From contig NZ_BCQE01000008.1 of NCBI RefSeq assembly GCF_001544275.1, forward strand, positions 1 through 64,000: a DNA stretch of 64,000 bases, given 5' to 3'. Under the pieces are notes generated by a model, which did no database searches, had not been told where the DNA came from, and was given only the letters and a program-made list of their open reading frames with translations. Source of the stretch: Enterococcus gallinarum NBRC 100675 (GTDB lineage Bacteria > Bacillota > Bacilli > Lactobacillales > Enterococcaceae). Every line of letters begins with the position of its first letter. The first letter of the stretch is position 1. A program made the translations under genes and the position numbers. Below, in pieces: positions 1 through 8,956 of the stretch.

Positions 1-470
1 CTACCCATTTTTAAAAATCGTTCGTGAAAACGCCCACCATCTAAAGGAAAAGAAACCACTAATTCTTGTTTCTTTTGATAAAAATAAACTTTTGGTAATC
101 TCATTTTTTCCCTTGTTTGTTTCTCACTAACTTGTTTCTTTGTATAAACAAACCGATTATCAATTAACATTCGAGCAAGTAACTGACGCCAATAAACAGA
201 GGCAAAATATCCTTCTTTTAATCGCGACCAACGCATCAACCCTAAAATCAATCCACTAACCAGCAACAAATACAACACAATACTTATTCCAGGAATAAGA
301 TACATTTGCCAATTTGAATACGTACTTAAACGTGGATAAAATACTTTCCAACTAAACCAACCTAACAGAATCAAAAATGGGAACAAAAAGAAACCATAAT
401 AGCAAAACCATAAATAACGATTGAAATAGCGAATTCGCCGACCACGATACTTGAAAAAATGAGCTTCCAA
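1..470 (-). CDS. FtsK/SpoIIIE-type conjugation coupling protein, N-terminal part
   Basis: The frame runs off the left edge, so only about 156 N-terminal codons are visible. A TTG start at 470 is the only option: the codons before it are ATG-TGA-CAA. GGAGG lies 10 nt upstream. The product has two hydrophobic segments (about residues 22-40 and 60-82), then a basic cytoplasmic part with LLARMLIDNRF and LVVSFPLDGGRFHERFL. Size, topology and these segments resemble the N-terminus of Tn916 Orf21, the FtsK/TcpA-type ATPase that links the relaxosome to the conjugation channel. The Walker motifs lie outside the window, so the identity rests on this partial match and on the neighbouring genes. Confidence 0.6.
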   Translation of the reverse strand, partial: MEAHFFKYRGRRIRYFNRYLWFCYYGFFLFPFLILLGWFSWKVFYPRLSTYSNWQMYLIPGISIVLYLLLVSGLILGLMRWSRLKEGYFASVYWRQLLARMLIDNRFVYTKKQVSEKQTREKMRLPKVYFYQKKQELVVSFPLDGGRFHERFLKMG

Positions 471-494
471 TTGTCACATTCCTCCTTTCTGTTT

Positions 495-851
495 TTACTT
501 CTTCTGTGCTAAAAACTTTTGACAAAAAGCAACTAATACTGGAATATCACATTTAATAAAAAACCATAATCGAAAAAGATTTAATCGATTTTTATATGGG
601 TGTGCACACATATTACATATTCGTACTACACGAATCCAAACCACTTCCTGATGGTCTTGTTTCCACTGGTACGGTAATGAAAAACGAACAAGATCACGTA
701 AAAACATACACTGCCCAATCACCGCACAAATATACTCATTTGTTTGTACAAAAATCGTTGGATTGTCTCCAAAATACTCAATCAATTGTTGGATATTTTG
801 ACAACAAGCCACAATCTCTCGAAGTGTTTGATTGGTTTTATCTGAATTCAA
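495..851 (-). CDS. HepT-like (DUF86/HEPN) small protein
   Basis: A 118-residue mostly helical protein. The segment AVIGQCMFLRDLV followed by VRICNMCAHPY resembles HepT/DUF86 proteins, whose C-terminal R-x(4-6)-H-x-Y region is the RNase or AMP-acceptor motif; here it reads R-I-C-N-M-C-A-H-P-Y. The start is TTG at 851 with GGGG about 5 nt upstream. It sits between the coupling-protein gene and two small element genes. No MntA-type nucleotidyltransferase partner is adjacent, so a toxin-antitoxin role is not shown. It could be a HEPN-fold accessory protein of the element. The family call is by eye. Confidence 0.45.
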   Translation of the reverse strand: MNSDKTNQTLREIVACCQNIQQLIEYFGDNPTIFVQTNEYICAVIGQCMFLRDLVRFSLPYQWKQDHQEVVWIRVVRICNMCAHPYKNRLNLFRLWFFIKCDIPVLVAFCQKFLAQKK

Positions 852-877
852 AATCTCCCCTTCCTTCTACCTTAGAT

Positions 878-909
878 AAAAAGAGTAGGAAGACTTCTTC
901 CTACTCTTT
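878..909 (-). terminator. Intrinsic terminator after the two small element genes
   Basis: A 12-bp perfect stem (880-891 with 898-909, AAAGAGTAGGAA/TTCCTACTCTTT) with a 6-nt loop. On the minus strand it is followed by a T-rich run. It would end or attenuate transcription between the gene at 919-1371 and the HepT-like gene. Confidence 0.7.
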
Positions 910-918
910 CAAAAAAAC

Positions 919-1371
919 TTATTTTTTCTCTTTTTCCTTAGAATCAACACTTAGTTGTTTTTGATCCAAACCTTTTTCTTGTGATTGTTTCGGATTAGGA
1001 TTATTTATTGGAGCTTCTGCTTTCTCTAATCCTTTCGCATAAACCACTAAATCTGCATACTCTCGATTCCCATCTTGTGCTGGAATATACATCAAATGAT
1101 ATTCTGGATCAATTAATCGAACAGGATCACGTCGTTTAAAACCAGTCAAATCCGCATCAGGTGGAAATTTAACCCGACGAGCGATTTTCGGTTGCCCTGG
1201 ATTTCCAAAAATAAGATTTGCGTGTTGTTTTTTGATCTCACCTGTATATTCTTTCATCTCATTATCAAATACACGATCAGGCTCTTCTAATGCGCCAAAG
1301 CGTACGGCTCCCAAACAAGTTTCATCTAATGCTTCTGTAATATCATAATTATTTGAAAATTTTAATCCCAT
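919..1371 (-). CDS. Conjugative-element protein, YdcP/DUF961-like (Tn916 orf22/23 position)
   Basis: A 150-residue soluble protein starting at MGLKFSNNYD, with GAGGAGG 9 nt before the ATG. The first ~110 residues carry a short acidic/aromatic domain (GAVRFGALEEPDRVFDNEM...RVKFPPDADLTGFKRRDPVRLIDPEYHLMY). This resembles the layout of the DUF961 proteins encoded just before ftsK in Tn916-type elements. The C-terminal ~35 residues are charged and low in complexity. It starts one base below the stop of the gene upstream, so the two are probably co-translated. The family call is by position and general resemblance, not a motif proof. Confidence 0.5.
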   Translation of the reverse strand: MGLKFSNNYDITEALDETCLGAVRFGALEEPDRVFDNEMKEYTGEIKKQHANLIFGNPGQPKIARRVKFPPDADLTGFKRRDPVRLIDPEYHLMYIPAQDGNREYADLVVYAKGLEKAEAPINNPNPKQSQEKGLDQKQLSVDSKEKEKK

Positions 1372-1372
1372 C

Positions 1373-1738
1373 TTACAAAACCTCCTCAATTTTTACACCA
1401 GTTAAAAAGACACCAACATCTTGATAGCCAGTTGTTCGACGTTCTGTTTGTCCCATATCATTTGTTTCACGACTGGTTACTCGTTCTTTACGGAAAACAA
1501 AATAAGCTTCTTCAAATGAAATACGTACCTCTTTTTCTGGTAATCGTAATTTTCTATCTTCTTCAGCTGTGAGATAAACAAAAAAAGCAGGTTGATCTTC
1601 TCGCGAACACTCTGCTTGTAGTTGAACATATCGCCCAGACACACCATTAATTGCCTTTGGTGGATTAGGTTCCCGTGCCCCCAATAAAAATACCTGACCT
1701 AAAAACTCTTTCTTCATACGTAACGCTTTTTCTGCCAT
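1373..1738 (-). CDS. Conjugative-element protein, second DUF961-like candidate
   Basis: A 121-residue soluble protein starting MAEKALRMKK at 1738, with GGAGG 9 nt upstream. It is predicted mainly beta-rich (GRYVQLQAECS, AFFVYLTAEEDRKLRLPEKEVRISF, YQDVGVFLTGVKIEEVL). It is encoded directly before the 150-residue protein, as the orf23/orf22 pair is before ftsK in Tn916. The function of this family is not established; genetic position suggests a role in transfer or its control. Confidence 0.45.
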   Translation of the reverse strand: MAEKALRMKKEFLGQVFLLGAREPNPPKAINGVSGRYVQLQAECSREDQPAFFVYLTAEEDRKLRLPEKEVRISFEEAYFVFRKERVTSRETNDMGQTERRTTGYQDVGVFLTGVKIEEVL

Positions 1739-1754
1739 ATAATTTTTCCTCCTC

Positions 1755-1949
1755 TTAAAATTCACAATCAATTCTAAACGACTCTATATTACACAATGGA
1801 AAATAATGTTTAACAGCAAATGGCTCATCACCAGGAGACATATCTACTATTAACATCCCGTCTCATTCATGCACAGAAATATCAGTACACTCCTCATACG
1901 TACATTCTTTTCCACTCAAAAAACAAATCTTTATATTTTTCTTTTCCAT
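1755..1949 (-). pseudogene. Small gene split by an in-frame TGA
   Basis: An ATG at 1949 with GGAGG upstream opens a frame beginning MEKKNIKICFLSGKECTYEE. It stops at TGA (1863-1865) after 28 codons. The same frame then continues for 35 sense codons (starting DGMLIVDMSPGDEPF, ending SFRIDCEF) to TAA at 1755. Read through, it makes a plausible 63-residue protein with several cysteines, so I read it as one gene broken by a nonsense change. Two tiny ORFs are the alternative, but the second has no ribosome site. It lies between a small membrane protein gene and the 121-residue element protein. Confidence 0.4.
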
Positions 1950-1965
1950 ATTCCTTTTTCCTCCA

Positions 1966-2211
1966 TTATTTTCTTTTCTGTAAAAACCAAGCAATAATTC
2001 CTTTTCCATCTTCCAACACAAACTGATGATATATTTCCCTAGCAACAATCCACACACATGCTAAAATAAAGAAAATAATAATACTACTAAAGATGCACTC
2101 AGCCTTACTGTCAAACGGAAAAAGATACATCATATTTGAAAATCCCATAATTAAGAAACCAATTGATACAAACAAAAACTCTACAATCATACAAAAGAAT
2201 ATTTCTTCCAA
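1966..2211 (-). CDS. Small two-helix membrane protein
   Basis: An 81-residue hydrophobic protein with two membrane segments (about residues 6-30 and 38-60) and a short basic C-terminus ending LQKRK. The start is uncertain: TTG at 2211, or ATG at 2190 (MIVEFLFV), neither with a strong ribosome site. It is the first gene of the leftward run that leads into the conjugation genes. No family recognised. Confidence 0.4.
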   Translation of the reverse strand: MEEIFFCMIVEFLFVSIGFLIMGFSNMMYLFPFDSKAECIFSSIIIFFILACVWIVAREIYHQFVLEDGKGIIAWFLQKRK

Positions 2212-2258
2212 CTCTTTTACAACCTTTCTAACTTTTTATAAAAAAGGAGATTATTTTT

Positions 2259-2852
2259 ATGAACACTTTTATTCAACAACTATTTTCAAATGAATTACAC
2301 ATTGTCATCTCAAGTATAGTTTCAATCGTCACTATTATTTGGTCCATTTCTAGCTTTTATTTAAAACATCGTTATACAAGAAAAAAGAAAAGCACTGAAA
2401 TACTAACAAAAGAAATATTTATCCCATTTGAATCTTCAATTGAAAATTATCTGTTTCAAAAAATTACAAGAAAAAATATTCTAGAACGAAAACAAACAAT
2501 TCAACATCTAATCCAAACAGTTGAAAATAAAAATATAGACTTTTATTTGCCTTATGAACTTATTTATTTTGCCAAAGAAGTACAAAAAATAATTAACACA
2601 AATAAACATTTGAAAAAAATCCCCTTCAAAGTACAAATAATGTATTTTGAATTCTCATACTGCTACCTAACAGAACTAAATAAAGTAAGAAAACAATTAG
2701 GAGTAGCTAAACGTGATTTCTTCTATAGAAGAAAAAAGAAACTGTATTATCACATAATTATATTCTATCTCTTTTGTGTCCTTAAATTCTTATTTATTAC
2801 ACTCAGTATTTTATGGTGTATCCTCATGATCATTTACTACTCAACACAATAA
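2259..2852 (+). CDS. Unknown membrane protein with terminal transmembrane segments
   Basis: A 197-residue protein, opposite in orientation to its neighbours. AAGGAG lies upstream of ATG 2259. One membrane segment is near the N-terminus (about 14-33). A central highly basic, lysine-rich helical region follows, and a long hydrophobic C-terminus (about 163-193) probably holds one or two more. Codon use is very AT-rich even for this region, suggesting recent acquisition. It is isolated between the conjugation genes and the adhesin terminator. No function can be inferred. Confidence 0.5.
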   Translation: MNTFIQQLFSNELHIVISSIVSIVTIIWSISSFYLKHRYTRKKKSTEILTKEIFIPFESSIENYLFQKITRKNILERKQTIQHLIQTVENKNIDFYLPYELIYFAKEVQKIINTNKHLKKIPFKVQIMYFEFSYCYLTELNKVRKQLGVAKRDFFYRRKKKLYYHIIIFYLFCVLKFLFITLSILWCILMIIYYSTQ

Positions 2853-2884
2853 TTTATTTGCCTTTGATAAAAAATTCTTTCTAA

Positions 2885-2922
2885 AAACCAAACAAGCGGC
2901 TAGTTGTCTAACCGCTTGTTCG
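2885..2922 (-). terminator. Terminator of the adhesin gene
   Basis: A stem AACAAGCGG/CCGCTTGTT (2891-2899 with 2912-2920) begins just after the adhesin stop codon. On the minus strand it is followed by a T-rich stretch. Confidence 0.75.
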
Positions 2923-2928
2923 TTCTTT

Positions 2929-5900
2929 TTAGTCTTTGACCTTGTATAAGTCATAACCAATCAAGCCTACCGCAAGGACAAAGATCATGCCAATCATGAT
3001 CCATAACCCATTGTCTTCAGAGCCTGTTTTTGGCAACATTGGAACCATAACTGCTTCTTTGACTTCTGGTTGTAGTTGTTCTGGTTTCACTGGTTGTGGT
3101 GGTTTTGGCGCTTCCACAATTTGAACCGTTTGATCTTTATTCGTTAGATCGACATTGTGTTTCGCCACTTCTTCAAACGTTTCTTTCTCATCTTCCGTTT
3201 TCGCTTGCAGCCATTCCGCAAAACTCAAGCCTTTTCCTGCAAGATTCCGACCATCAACTAAGAATTCAAACAAGAATTCCATGGTTTCTTTGTCTGCCGT
3301 AAAGATTTTTTCTGCATGTGTGCCTTCAAATGGCATGCCGTCTGGTGTTAAATAGCCTTGGACAATCAGCTTATACAACTGCCCGATTGCTAGACCATCT
3401 ACTTTGACCCATTCCAACACGGTTTGATTTGGCAAAGCGAAGATCTCTTTTCCACCATTTTTATTGGTGGCTTTGGTGGTAATGGTTGGATTAACGATTT
3501 TGATGGTTTGGTCTTTATCGGTAATGTCTGCGTGAGAGGCTAATAACACACCGTCTCTAAACAGATCTTCAAAGACCACAACTTCTTTTCCACGTAACGC
3601 ATGTGCGTCTAGAATAAAGTCTAGATTGACTGTACCATCCGTTGTTTCTGCTACAAACGTTAAGCTACTTGTGACTTCTTTTCCATCTACTAGCACTGGT
3701 TTTTCCGTTACTTTATCCATTAGAACACCGTTAACTGTGTATGTTTTTCCAACGATCAAATCATGGTATTTCACAGCGTCTGTAATGGTGACTTTCGTTA
3801 ATGGATTAACCACTTTTAAGCCAGTTGGTTTATGCGTAGCCGTTGTACGTACACTTGGGTTCGTCACACGTACAGTCTGGCCTTGGTCATTGATATCTCT
3901 ATGGTTTGCCAGTTCTTCATCATTTCTAAAGAGACTTTCAAACACGACGATTTCACGACCGTTTAAGCCCGTTAGATCAAAGTTAAATGGTACGATCACC
4001 GTTTCATTTTCTGCTTTGGCAATAAAGCCAACACTCGTTTCTACCGTATTTCCATGTACAAGCAACGGTTCACCAGTTGCTTTATCCATTAAGATCCCTT
4101 TGACCAAGTAAGCTTTTCCTGGAAGGATCTCATTAATTTCAACGGTATCATTTAAGGTAAACAGCCCCGTTGGGTCTGCGACCGTCAAACCATCTTCAAA
4201 AACAGCAGTCGTATGAACCGTTGGATTGTTTACCCGAACACTTTGATTGTCATCATTGATATCCGCATGTGCCGCAACTTCAATGCCATCACGGAAAAGT
4301 TTTTCAAAGACAACGATTGTTTGACCTTTCAGAACACTAGCATTAACCACAAATTCAAGATCTTTTGTGCCATTGGCTTTGTCTGCAATAAAGGTCAAGG
4401 TACTTGTGATTTCTTTGCCATTTTGTAAGATTGGCGCATTCGTTGCCTTATTCATCAATACCCCTGAAATAGTGTATTCTTTTCCGACAAACAAGTTCGT
4501 ATACGAAACACTGTCTTTAACGACGATCGTTTCTAATGGATCAACCACTTTTTCACCATCGGCTTTATTTGACGCTTGTGTTTCTAATTTTGGTGGAATC
4601 AAGTAATTACGTACAGAAACCAATAAGGTTTCCCCATCATCTGGCGCATTTTGTTTGAATGTAACAGTGAATGCTTGTTTGCCTGTATTTGGTTGGAAAC
4701 TTTCTAATGGTGCATTTTCGGTAAAGTAATAGTTATTGGCAACCAGACCTTTTACTAAAATCTCACCATTTTGATCGGTAGTATACTCACCAATTGCTTG
4801 GCCTTTTCCGTTATATAGCGTAAAAGTCACACCTGCAAGCGGTGTTTTCTTCTTGTTCCATTCTTCATACTTGAACAATTTCACGTTTTTCCGTGCTTGT
4901 CGGTTCGCAAAATGGATCACTTTGATCGGTTCTGTATCATTGGTAATCGAGAACACCAATGGGTTTTGATTCAAAACGTAATTTACGGGCGCCTTGATTT
5001 CTTCCAAACGATAGCGATCTTTTCCATAAGTAAGTGTACCGTTAGTTAGGAAAAAGCCTTTTTCATTGGTTTTAAAGATATCCGTCGTTTCTGTATCATT
5101 TGGAATCTCCATTGTGACATAACGATTGGCTAAGGTATCAAAAATCTTGAATTCTGTATTGGCAAGTGGAATCACTTTTCCTGTTTCTTGATCCACTTTT
5201 ACCACTTTAAGACGTTGTTCGATTACTTTGTCTTCTAAAACATAATGGAAGGTTTGCCCTTGTTCAGAAATTGTGACTTCGAATGGTTCAAATAGTTTAT
5301 ACCCTTCTTTTCCTTTGGTTTCAGAAAGAATGTACGTATCGAAGACAACAGTATTTTTACCAAAGCTAGCGTAACCATCTTTGTCTGTGACAACTGTTTT
5401 CACCACTTGACCAGTTGTTTTTGACATCAAAGAGATTTCAATACCAGCTAATTTTGGTTTGTTGTCTGGATTCGTTGAATCGACTAAGTCTTTATTCGCA
5501 ACTTTCACTAAATCAATGGTGCCTTTTATCACATGATCTTTTGCAGTCGCATTGACAGTTTTTCCAGGTTCAACAACAATTTCAATTGTTTCATCAGAAA
5601 GTGCATAGCCTTTTGGCGCTTTAATTTCTTTTAAAACATATTTGCCAGGATCAAGGTCTTTAATTTCTGCTTGTACTTTGCCATTGACATTTTTCAACGT
5701 GATTTCTTTGATTTTCTTTCCATTTGCTTGATACAAGCCATACACCGCATTTTCTAAAGAAGCTGCGCCTTGTGCTTTCACACCGGTTTCCGCATCTTCT
5801 TTAAAGACACGAATGTTTCCTTGTTTCAAAATAGTCAAATTGACAACAGAGTCACCAGGTTCAAAAGGATTCAATACACCAATTGTTTGGGCACCTGGAC

Positions 5901-7203
5901 GACGATACGCTAATGGCGCACCTAATGCTTCAATCTGATTGAAGTGAATTTTTGCCTTTTCTGGTGCTTCTTTTGTGACTGTGATCCATGCTTCATTCCC
6001 ATGAATAGATACATTGACACCTTTTGGCTTTTGAATGTCTTTTACACGTTGTAAAAAGTCATTGCCACTTTTTACTTTTAACGTTTCGCCAATTTTTACC
6101 GTATGTGTTTGATTATGAAAAGTAGCTCTTACATCAAAATTATTAAGCAAACGTTGAATTTCTGCTTTTCTACGATCATAGTCAATACGGATATTTTTAA
6201 TTGGAATTTTTGTGCCCAAAGCTTCCCAAATCATAAATTGTGCCGCAATGTATTGTTCATCGGATTTGTCTTTGTTTGTGACATATCCTAAATAAGAGAT
6301 CAAGCTTGTTTTTTTCCGTACATTTGAATTTTTCAAATAGTTTTCTAAAGCAGTAGCTGTATAAACTTGACCTTCTGCGGCTGCGACACCAGGCTCAATA
6401 CAAAACGCCACTTGTCCATTAATCTCAAAACGAACCATGTAATTTAAAGTGAAGTTTGGATTATTCGGACTAGAAGTAACACCAATATTTTCGCCCCAAT
6501 CAATTTTTCGACCACCTAAAACAGCTGTATTGGTTGCACGTCGCACCCGTGCACTTCGAGCGATTTGTGGTACAATCAATGTATCTTCTTTTGAAAAAGT
6601 AGGAGAAACAACCTCTTTTTTCATTGTCTCTTTTTGCGTAGCACCTGATTCCTCAACTTTTTTCAATTCAGGTTCACGAGATTCTGTCGAAAGAGCTGTC
6701 TTCTCTTCTTTTTCAGAAGAAAGAGAAGTATTAGAATCCATTTCTTCTTTCGTTGATTCAATCGGAGTCGTTACCTCCTTTGAATCTTCTAATAGAACTG
6801 GTTCTGTTCCTTCATTTATTTCAGTAGAACCACTTTCTTCTAATGAATTTTCCTTTTCAGGAATTGCTTGAACTTCAGGTGTTTCTACTGTAGTTTCTTC
6901 TGCCACAACTGGACTATCTCCTGGTTGTTGGCTTTTCCCGATGGTTTCATCGAGTACTGTTTTTTCATTCGTTGAAGGTGCTTCTGTTGTTGGAATAACT
7001 TCTGATTGTGTCTCTTCTTTGACGGCCTCTTTTGATAAAGCAGATTGTACTTCTACTTCATTTGAAGTAGGAGAAACTTGGGAAACACTTGTTTCTGAAG
7101 TTATTTCTTCCGCTTGTGTTGTCAATGCCCCAGTCAAAAAGGCTACTTGACAAAAAGCTGCTAATAAAGCTACTTTCAACCAATGCTTTTTGTTTCTTGC
7201 CAT
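2929..7203 (-). CDS. LPKTG-anchored thioester/Cna-B/T-Q-ester (TIE-type) surface adhesin
   Basis: About 1,424 residues. It has a basic N-terminus and signal peptide to about residue 31, then a Ser/Thr/Glu-rich stalk (about 32-215). A thioester-type domain follows, with Cys near 268 in VAFCIEPG and a likely partner Gln near 322 in YIAAQFMIWEAL. Next come several Cna-B/SpaA-like modules (VFKEDAETG, VVKVDQETGK, LFKYEEWNKK). Four VaFE-type T-Q ester repeats (about 870-1370) are marked by VVFE.LFRDG and DINDxxQTVRV. The end is LPKTG near 1390, a membrane helix and YKVKD. Such proteins bind host or partner surfaces covalently and are fixed to the wall by sortase. ATG 7203 is 9 nt from AGGAGG; GTG 7206 is possible. 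Its place in a conjugative element suggests a role in cell contact. Confidence 0.85.
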   Translation of the reverse strand: MARNKKHWLKVALLAAFCQVAFLTGALTTQAEEITSETSVSQVSPTSNEVEVQSALSKEAVKEETQSEVIPTTEAPSTNEKTVLDETIGKSQQPGDSPVVAEETTVETPEVQAIPEKENSLEESGSTEINEGTEPVLLEDSKEVTTPIESTKEEMDSNTSLSSEKEEKTALSTESREPELKKVEESGATQKETMKKEVVSPTFSKEDTLIVPQIARSARVRRATNTAVLGGRKIDWGENIGVTSSPNNPNFTLNYMVRFEINGQVAFCIEPGVAAAEGQVYTATALENYLKNSNVRKKTSLISYLGYVTNKDKSDEQYIAAQFMIWEALGTKIPIKNIRIDYDRRKAEIQRLLNNFDVRATFHNQTHTVKIGETLKVKSGNDFLQRVKDIQKPKGVNVSIHGNEAWITVTKEAPEKAKIHFNQIEALGAPLAYRRPGAQTIGVLNPFEPGDSVVNLTILKQGNIRVFKEDAETGVKAQGAASLENAVYGLYQANGKKIKEITLKNVNGKVQAEIKDLDPGKYVLKEIKAPKGYALSDETIEIVVEPGKTVNATAKDHVIKGTIDLVKVANKDLVDSTNPDNKPKLAGIEISLMSKTTGQVVKTVVTDKDGYASFGKNTVVFDTYILSETKGKEGYKLFEPFEVTISEQGQTFHYVLEDKVIEQRLKVVKVDQETGKVIPLANTEFKIFDTLANRYVTMEIPNDTETTDIFKTNEKGFFLTNGTLTYGKDRYRLEEIKAPVNYVLNQNPLVFSITNDTEPIKVIHFANRQARKNVKLFKYEEWNKKKTPLAGVTFTLYNGKGQAIGEYTTDQNGEILVKGLVANNYYFTENAPLESFQPNTGKQAFTVTFKQNAPDDGETLLVSVRNYLIPPKLETQASNKADGEKVVDPLETIVVKDSVSYTNLFVGKEYTISGVLMNKATNAPILQNGKEITSTLTFIADKANGTKDLEFVVNASVLKGQTIVVFEKLFRDGIEVAAHADINDDNQSVRVNNPTVHTTAVFEDGLTVADPTGLFTLNDTVEINEILPGKAYLVKGILMDKATGEPLLVHGNTVETSVGFIAKAENETVIVPFNFDLTGLNGREIVVFESLFRNDEELANHRDINDQGQTVRVTNPSVRTTATHKPTGLKVVNPLTKVTITDAVKYHDLIVGKTYTVNGVLMDKVTEKPVLVDGKEVTSSLTFVAETTDGTVNLDFILDAHALRGKEVVVFEDLFRDGVLLASHADITDKDQTIKIVNPTITTKATNKNGGKEIFALPNQTVLEWVKVDGLAIGQLYKLIVQGYLTPDGMPFEGTHAEKIFTADKETMEFLFEFLVDGRNLAGKGLSFAEWLQAKTEDEKETFEEVAKHNVDLTNKDQTVQIVEAPKPPQPVKPEQLQPEVKEAVMVPMLPKTGSEDNGLWIMIGMIFVLAVGLIGYDLYKVKD

Positions 7204-7302
7204 CACAAGAAACCTCCTTCCTTTTATTTTTTAATGTGAGGGTGCTCTCACACGAATATGGATCATTAAAGAAACCTCCTCTTCTTATAAAGAAAAAACA
7301 AA

Positions 7303-7337
7303 AAAGAACCTAAACAAACCAGATTTGTTCAAGTTCT
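7303..7337 (-). terminator. Terminator of the LysM protein gene
   Basis: A near-perfect stem (about 7305-7318 with 7324-7337; AGAAC and AACAAA pair with TTTGTT and GTTCT). On the minus strand a run of Ts follows. It lies about 40 bp past the stop of the LysM gene. Confidence 0.65.
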
Positions 7338-7374
7338 CTCGCTTTCTCTTCTTAATTTTTATATAAATACACTA

Positions 7375-8343
7375 TTAATTGTTTTCACCTGCATTTGCCA
7401 CATCGCCTGCTTCGTGGAAATCAACTGTCCATTTCCCAATTGGAATACCAGCTTTATTAGCAACTTCACCACCACCAAATCTCATACCATACCATTTACT
7501 ACCTTCATCTTTAATTTCTTTCCAACCATATGACATAGCTTCATCTAATGAATCAAAAAGCATGCCACTATTACCAATTGTTACAGGATCTGGTGTAAGA
7601 TCTTCAGGAAGTGAGGAATCAATTACTCCATAATTTCCTGTTTCACTTGTATTTGTCGTTCCATTATCAGTTACTGGTTGTGTTGGTTGATTTGTTTTTT
7701 GTGTTTCTCCTGACTGATTCGTTTCAGTAGCTGGAGTTTCAGTGTTTGTTTCTCCAACTGTTCTATCCGGAGTTGAATTTTCGTTTGACTGACTTGTGTT
7801 TTGTTCAGACGTATTTACTTTTGGTGTCGCTTCTTCGATTTGACTTCCTACATTAGAAGCAGAAGGTGTCCCTTGAGTTGTTGGATTTTCATTCTTAACA
7901 GTAGGATTTTCTGACTGATTTTGAGTTTCTTGTGTAGTGGCTGTTCCACCTGTATTTCCTACTGGTTTAGTCACATCATTTTTCTCTTGATCCGTCACTA
8001 TACTTTGAACCAATGTTTCTCCTTTTGCATTTGTCGCAGTGACTACATTTCCATCAAAAGTTAAGGTGTTTCCTGCATAGATTAGATCCACATTCGCAAT
8101 CTTATTCAACTCTGCTAATTTTTGAATGGTAATATTTGTTGCTTGGCTAATGCCACTTAACGTATCTCCCCAAACAATGGTGTACTTGTTTCCTTGAGAT
8201 TTCGCAATATCCGCTTTGATTTGATCAACTGTTCTTGGTATCCAAATACCATCTATTTCGGAAGCATGTGCTTCTGAACCTCCAGTCACAAATACCACAC
8301 CAGCTGCAGCCCCAACAATCATACTCAATAACATTTTTTTCAT
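7375..8343 (-). CDS. Secreted LysM-domain protein
   Basis: 322 residues. A signal peptide spans about 1-27 (ends GGSEAHA). One LysM motif lies at about 52-96 (YTIVWGDTLSGISQATNI...LIYAGNTLTF), which binds peptidoglycan glycans. A long Thr/Asn/Gln/Ser-rich linker covers about 110-240. A C-terminal ~80-residue domain of unknown fold contains SLDEAMSYGWKEI and WTVDFHEAGD. GGAGG lies before ATG 8343. There is no LPXTG motif, so retention would be by LysM. Like the adhesin next to it, it is surface cargo of the element. The C-terminal domain has no recognised catalytic motif. Confidence 0.75.
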   Translation of the reverse strand: MKKMLLSMIVGAAAGVVFVTGGSEAHASEIDGIWIPRTVDQIKADIAKSQGNKYTIVWGDTLSGISQATNITIQKLAELNKIANVDLIYAGNTLTFDGNVVTATNAKGETLVQSIVTDQEKNDVTKPVGNTGGTATTQETQNQSENPTVKNENPTTQGTPSASNVGSQIEEATPKVNTSEQNTSQSNENSTPDRTVGETNTETPATETNQSGETQKTNQPTQPVTDNGTTNTSETGNYGVIDSSLPEDLTPDPVTIGNSGMLFDSLDEAMSYGWKEIKDEGSKWYGMRFGGGEVANKAGIPIGKWTVDFHEAGDVANAGENN

Positions 8344-8570
8344 CGATTTTTTCCTCCTTATGTTATAATAAATTTATTCGATGAATAACGAACATTCATT
8401 TTATTTTTAAAGTAAAAAATGTTCGCCTCTTTAATCATTTTAATTTATACTTTTTCACTTTTCAAGCCCTTGTTTTTCTTGTATTTCCATATAATTTTAT
8501 CTTTCAAGTGATAGATCTTTCGTAATCTGTAAAAAACCACTCCTGTTCATTTTATTCACAATCGATCTTT

Positions 8571-8780
8571 TTAACTTGTAGTTTTATTTTCTTTTGAAAA
8601 CATTGCTTTTGATAACGAACAACCTGTCTGATTAAAATGAATCAATTTTTTTGTTTCGCTTGACGATTTTACCGTACGGTTAGTTCTTAAAGGAATAAAC
8701 GTCTTAATTCGTGATTTTTGTTTTTGTAATTTCTTTTCCTCTAATTCTGCTTGATACACATCAAAATTAAATCTTCCCAT
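8571..8780 (-). CDS. Small basic hypothetical protein
   Basis: 69 residues, rich in Lys and Arg (EEKKLQKQKSRIKTF). The start ATG 8780 has AGGGG about 10 nt upstream. No membrane segment, signal or known domain is visible. It belongs to the leftward run of short unknown genes of the element, behind the 230-bp spacer before the LysM gene. That spacer contains an 8-bp dyad CGAACATT/AATGTTCG near 8,392-8,425 but nothing I can name. Confidence 0.4.
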   Translation of the reverse strand: MGRFNFDVYQAELEEKKLQKQKSRIKTFIPLRTNRTVKSSSETKKLIHFNQTGCSLSKAMFSKENKTTS

Positions 8781-8956
8781 CTTTTTTTACCCCTATTCTT
8801 TTATTTTCTCTTTTTTATATCGTTGGTCGTACATAGGGAAAGGATAATCCTTGTGTTTGACTCAGTGTTGGAATCACCTCCATCATGACATACTTGTCAT
8901 CAGCACTATCGATTAATTATCGTTTGCATCTATCCCCCTTTTTATGTTTCTCACTT

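Noticed and set aside
495-964. Plus-strand 122-codon frame at 596-964
   Set aside because: Antisense to the HepT-like gene and running through a terminator; no ribosome site.
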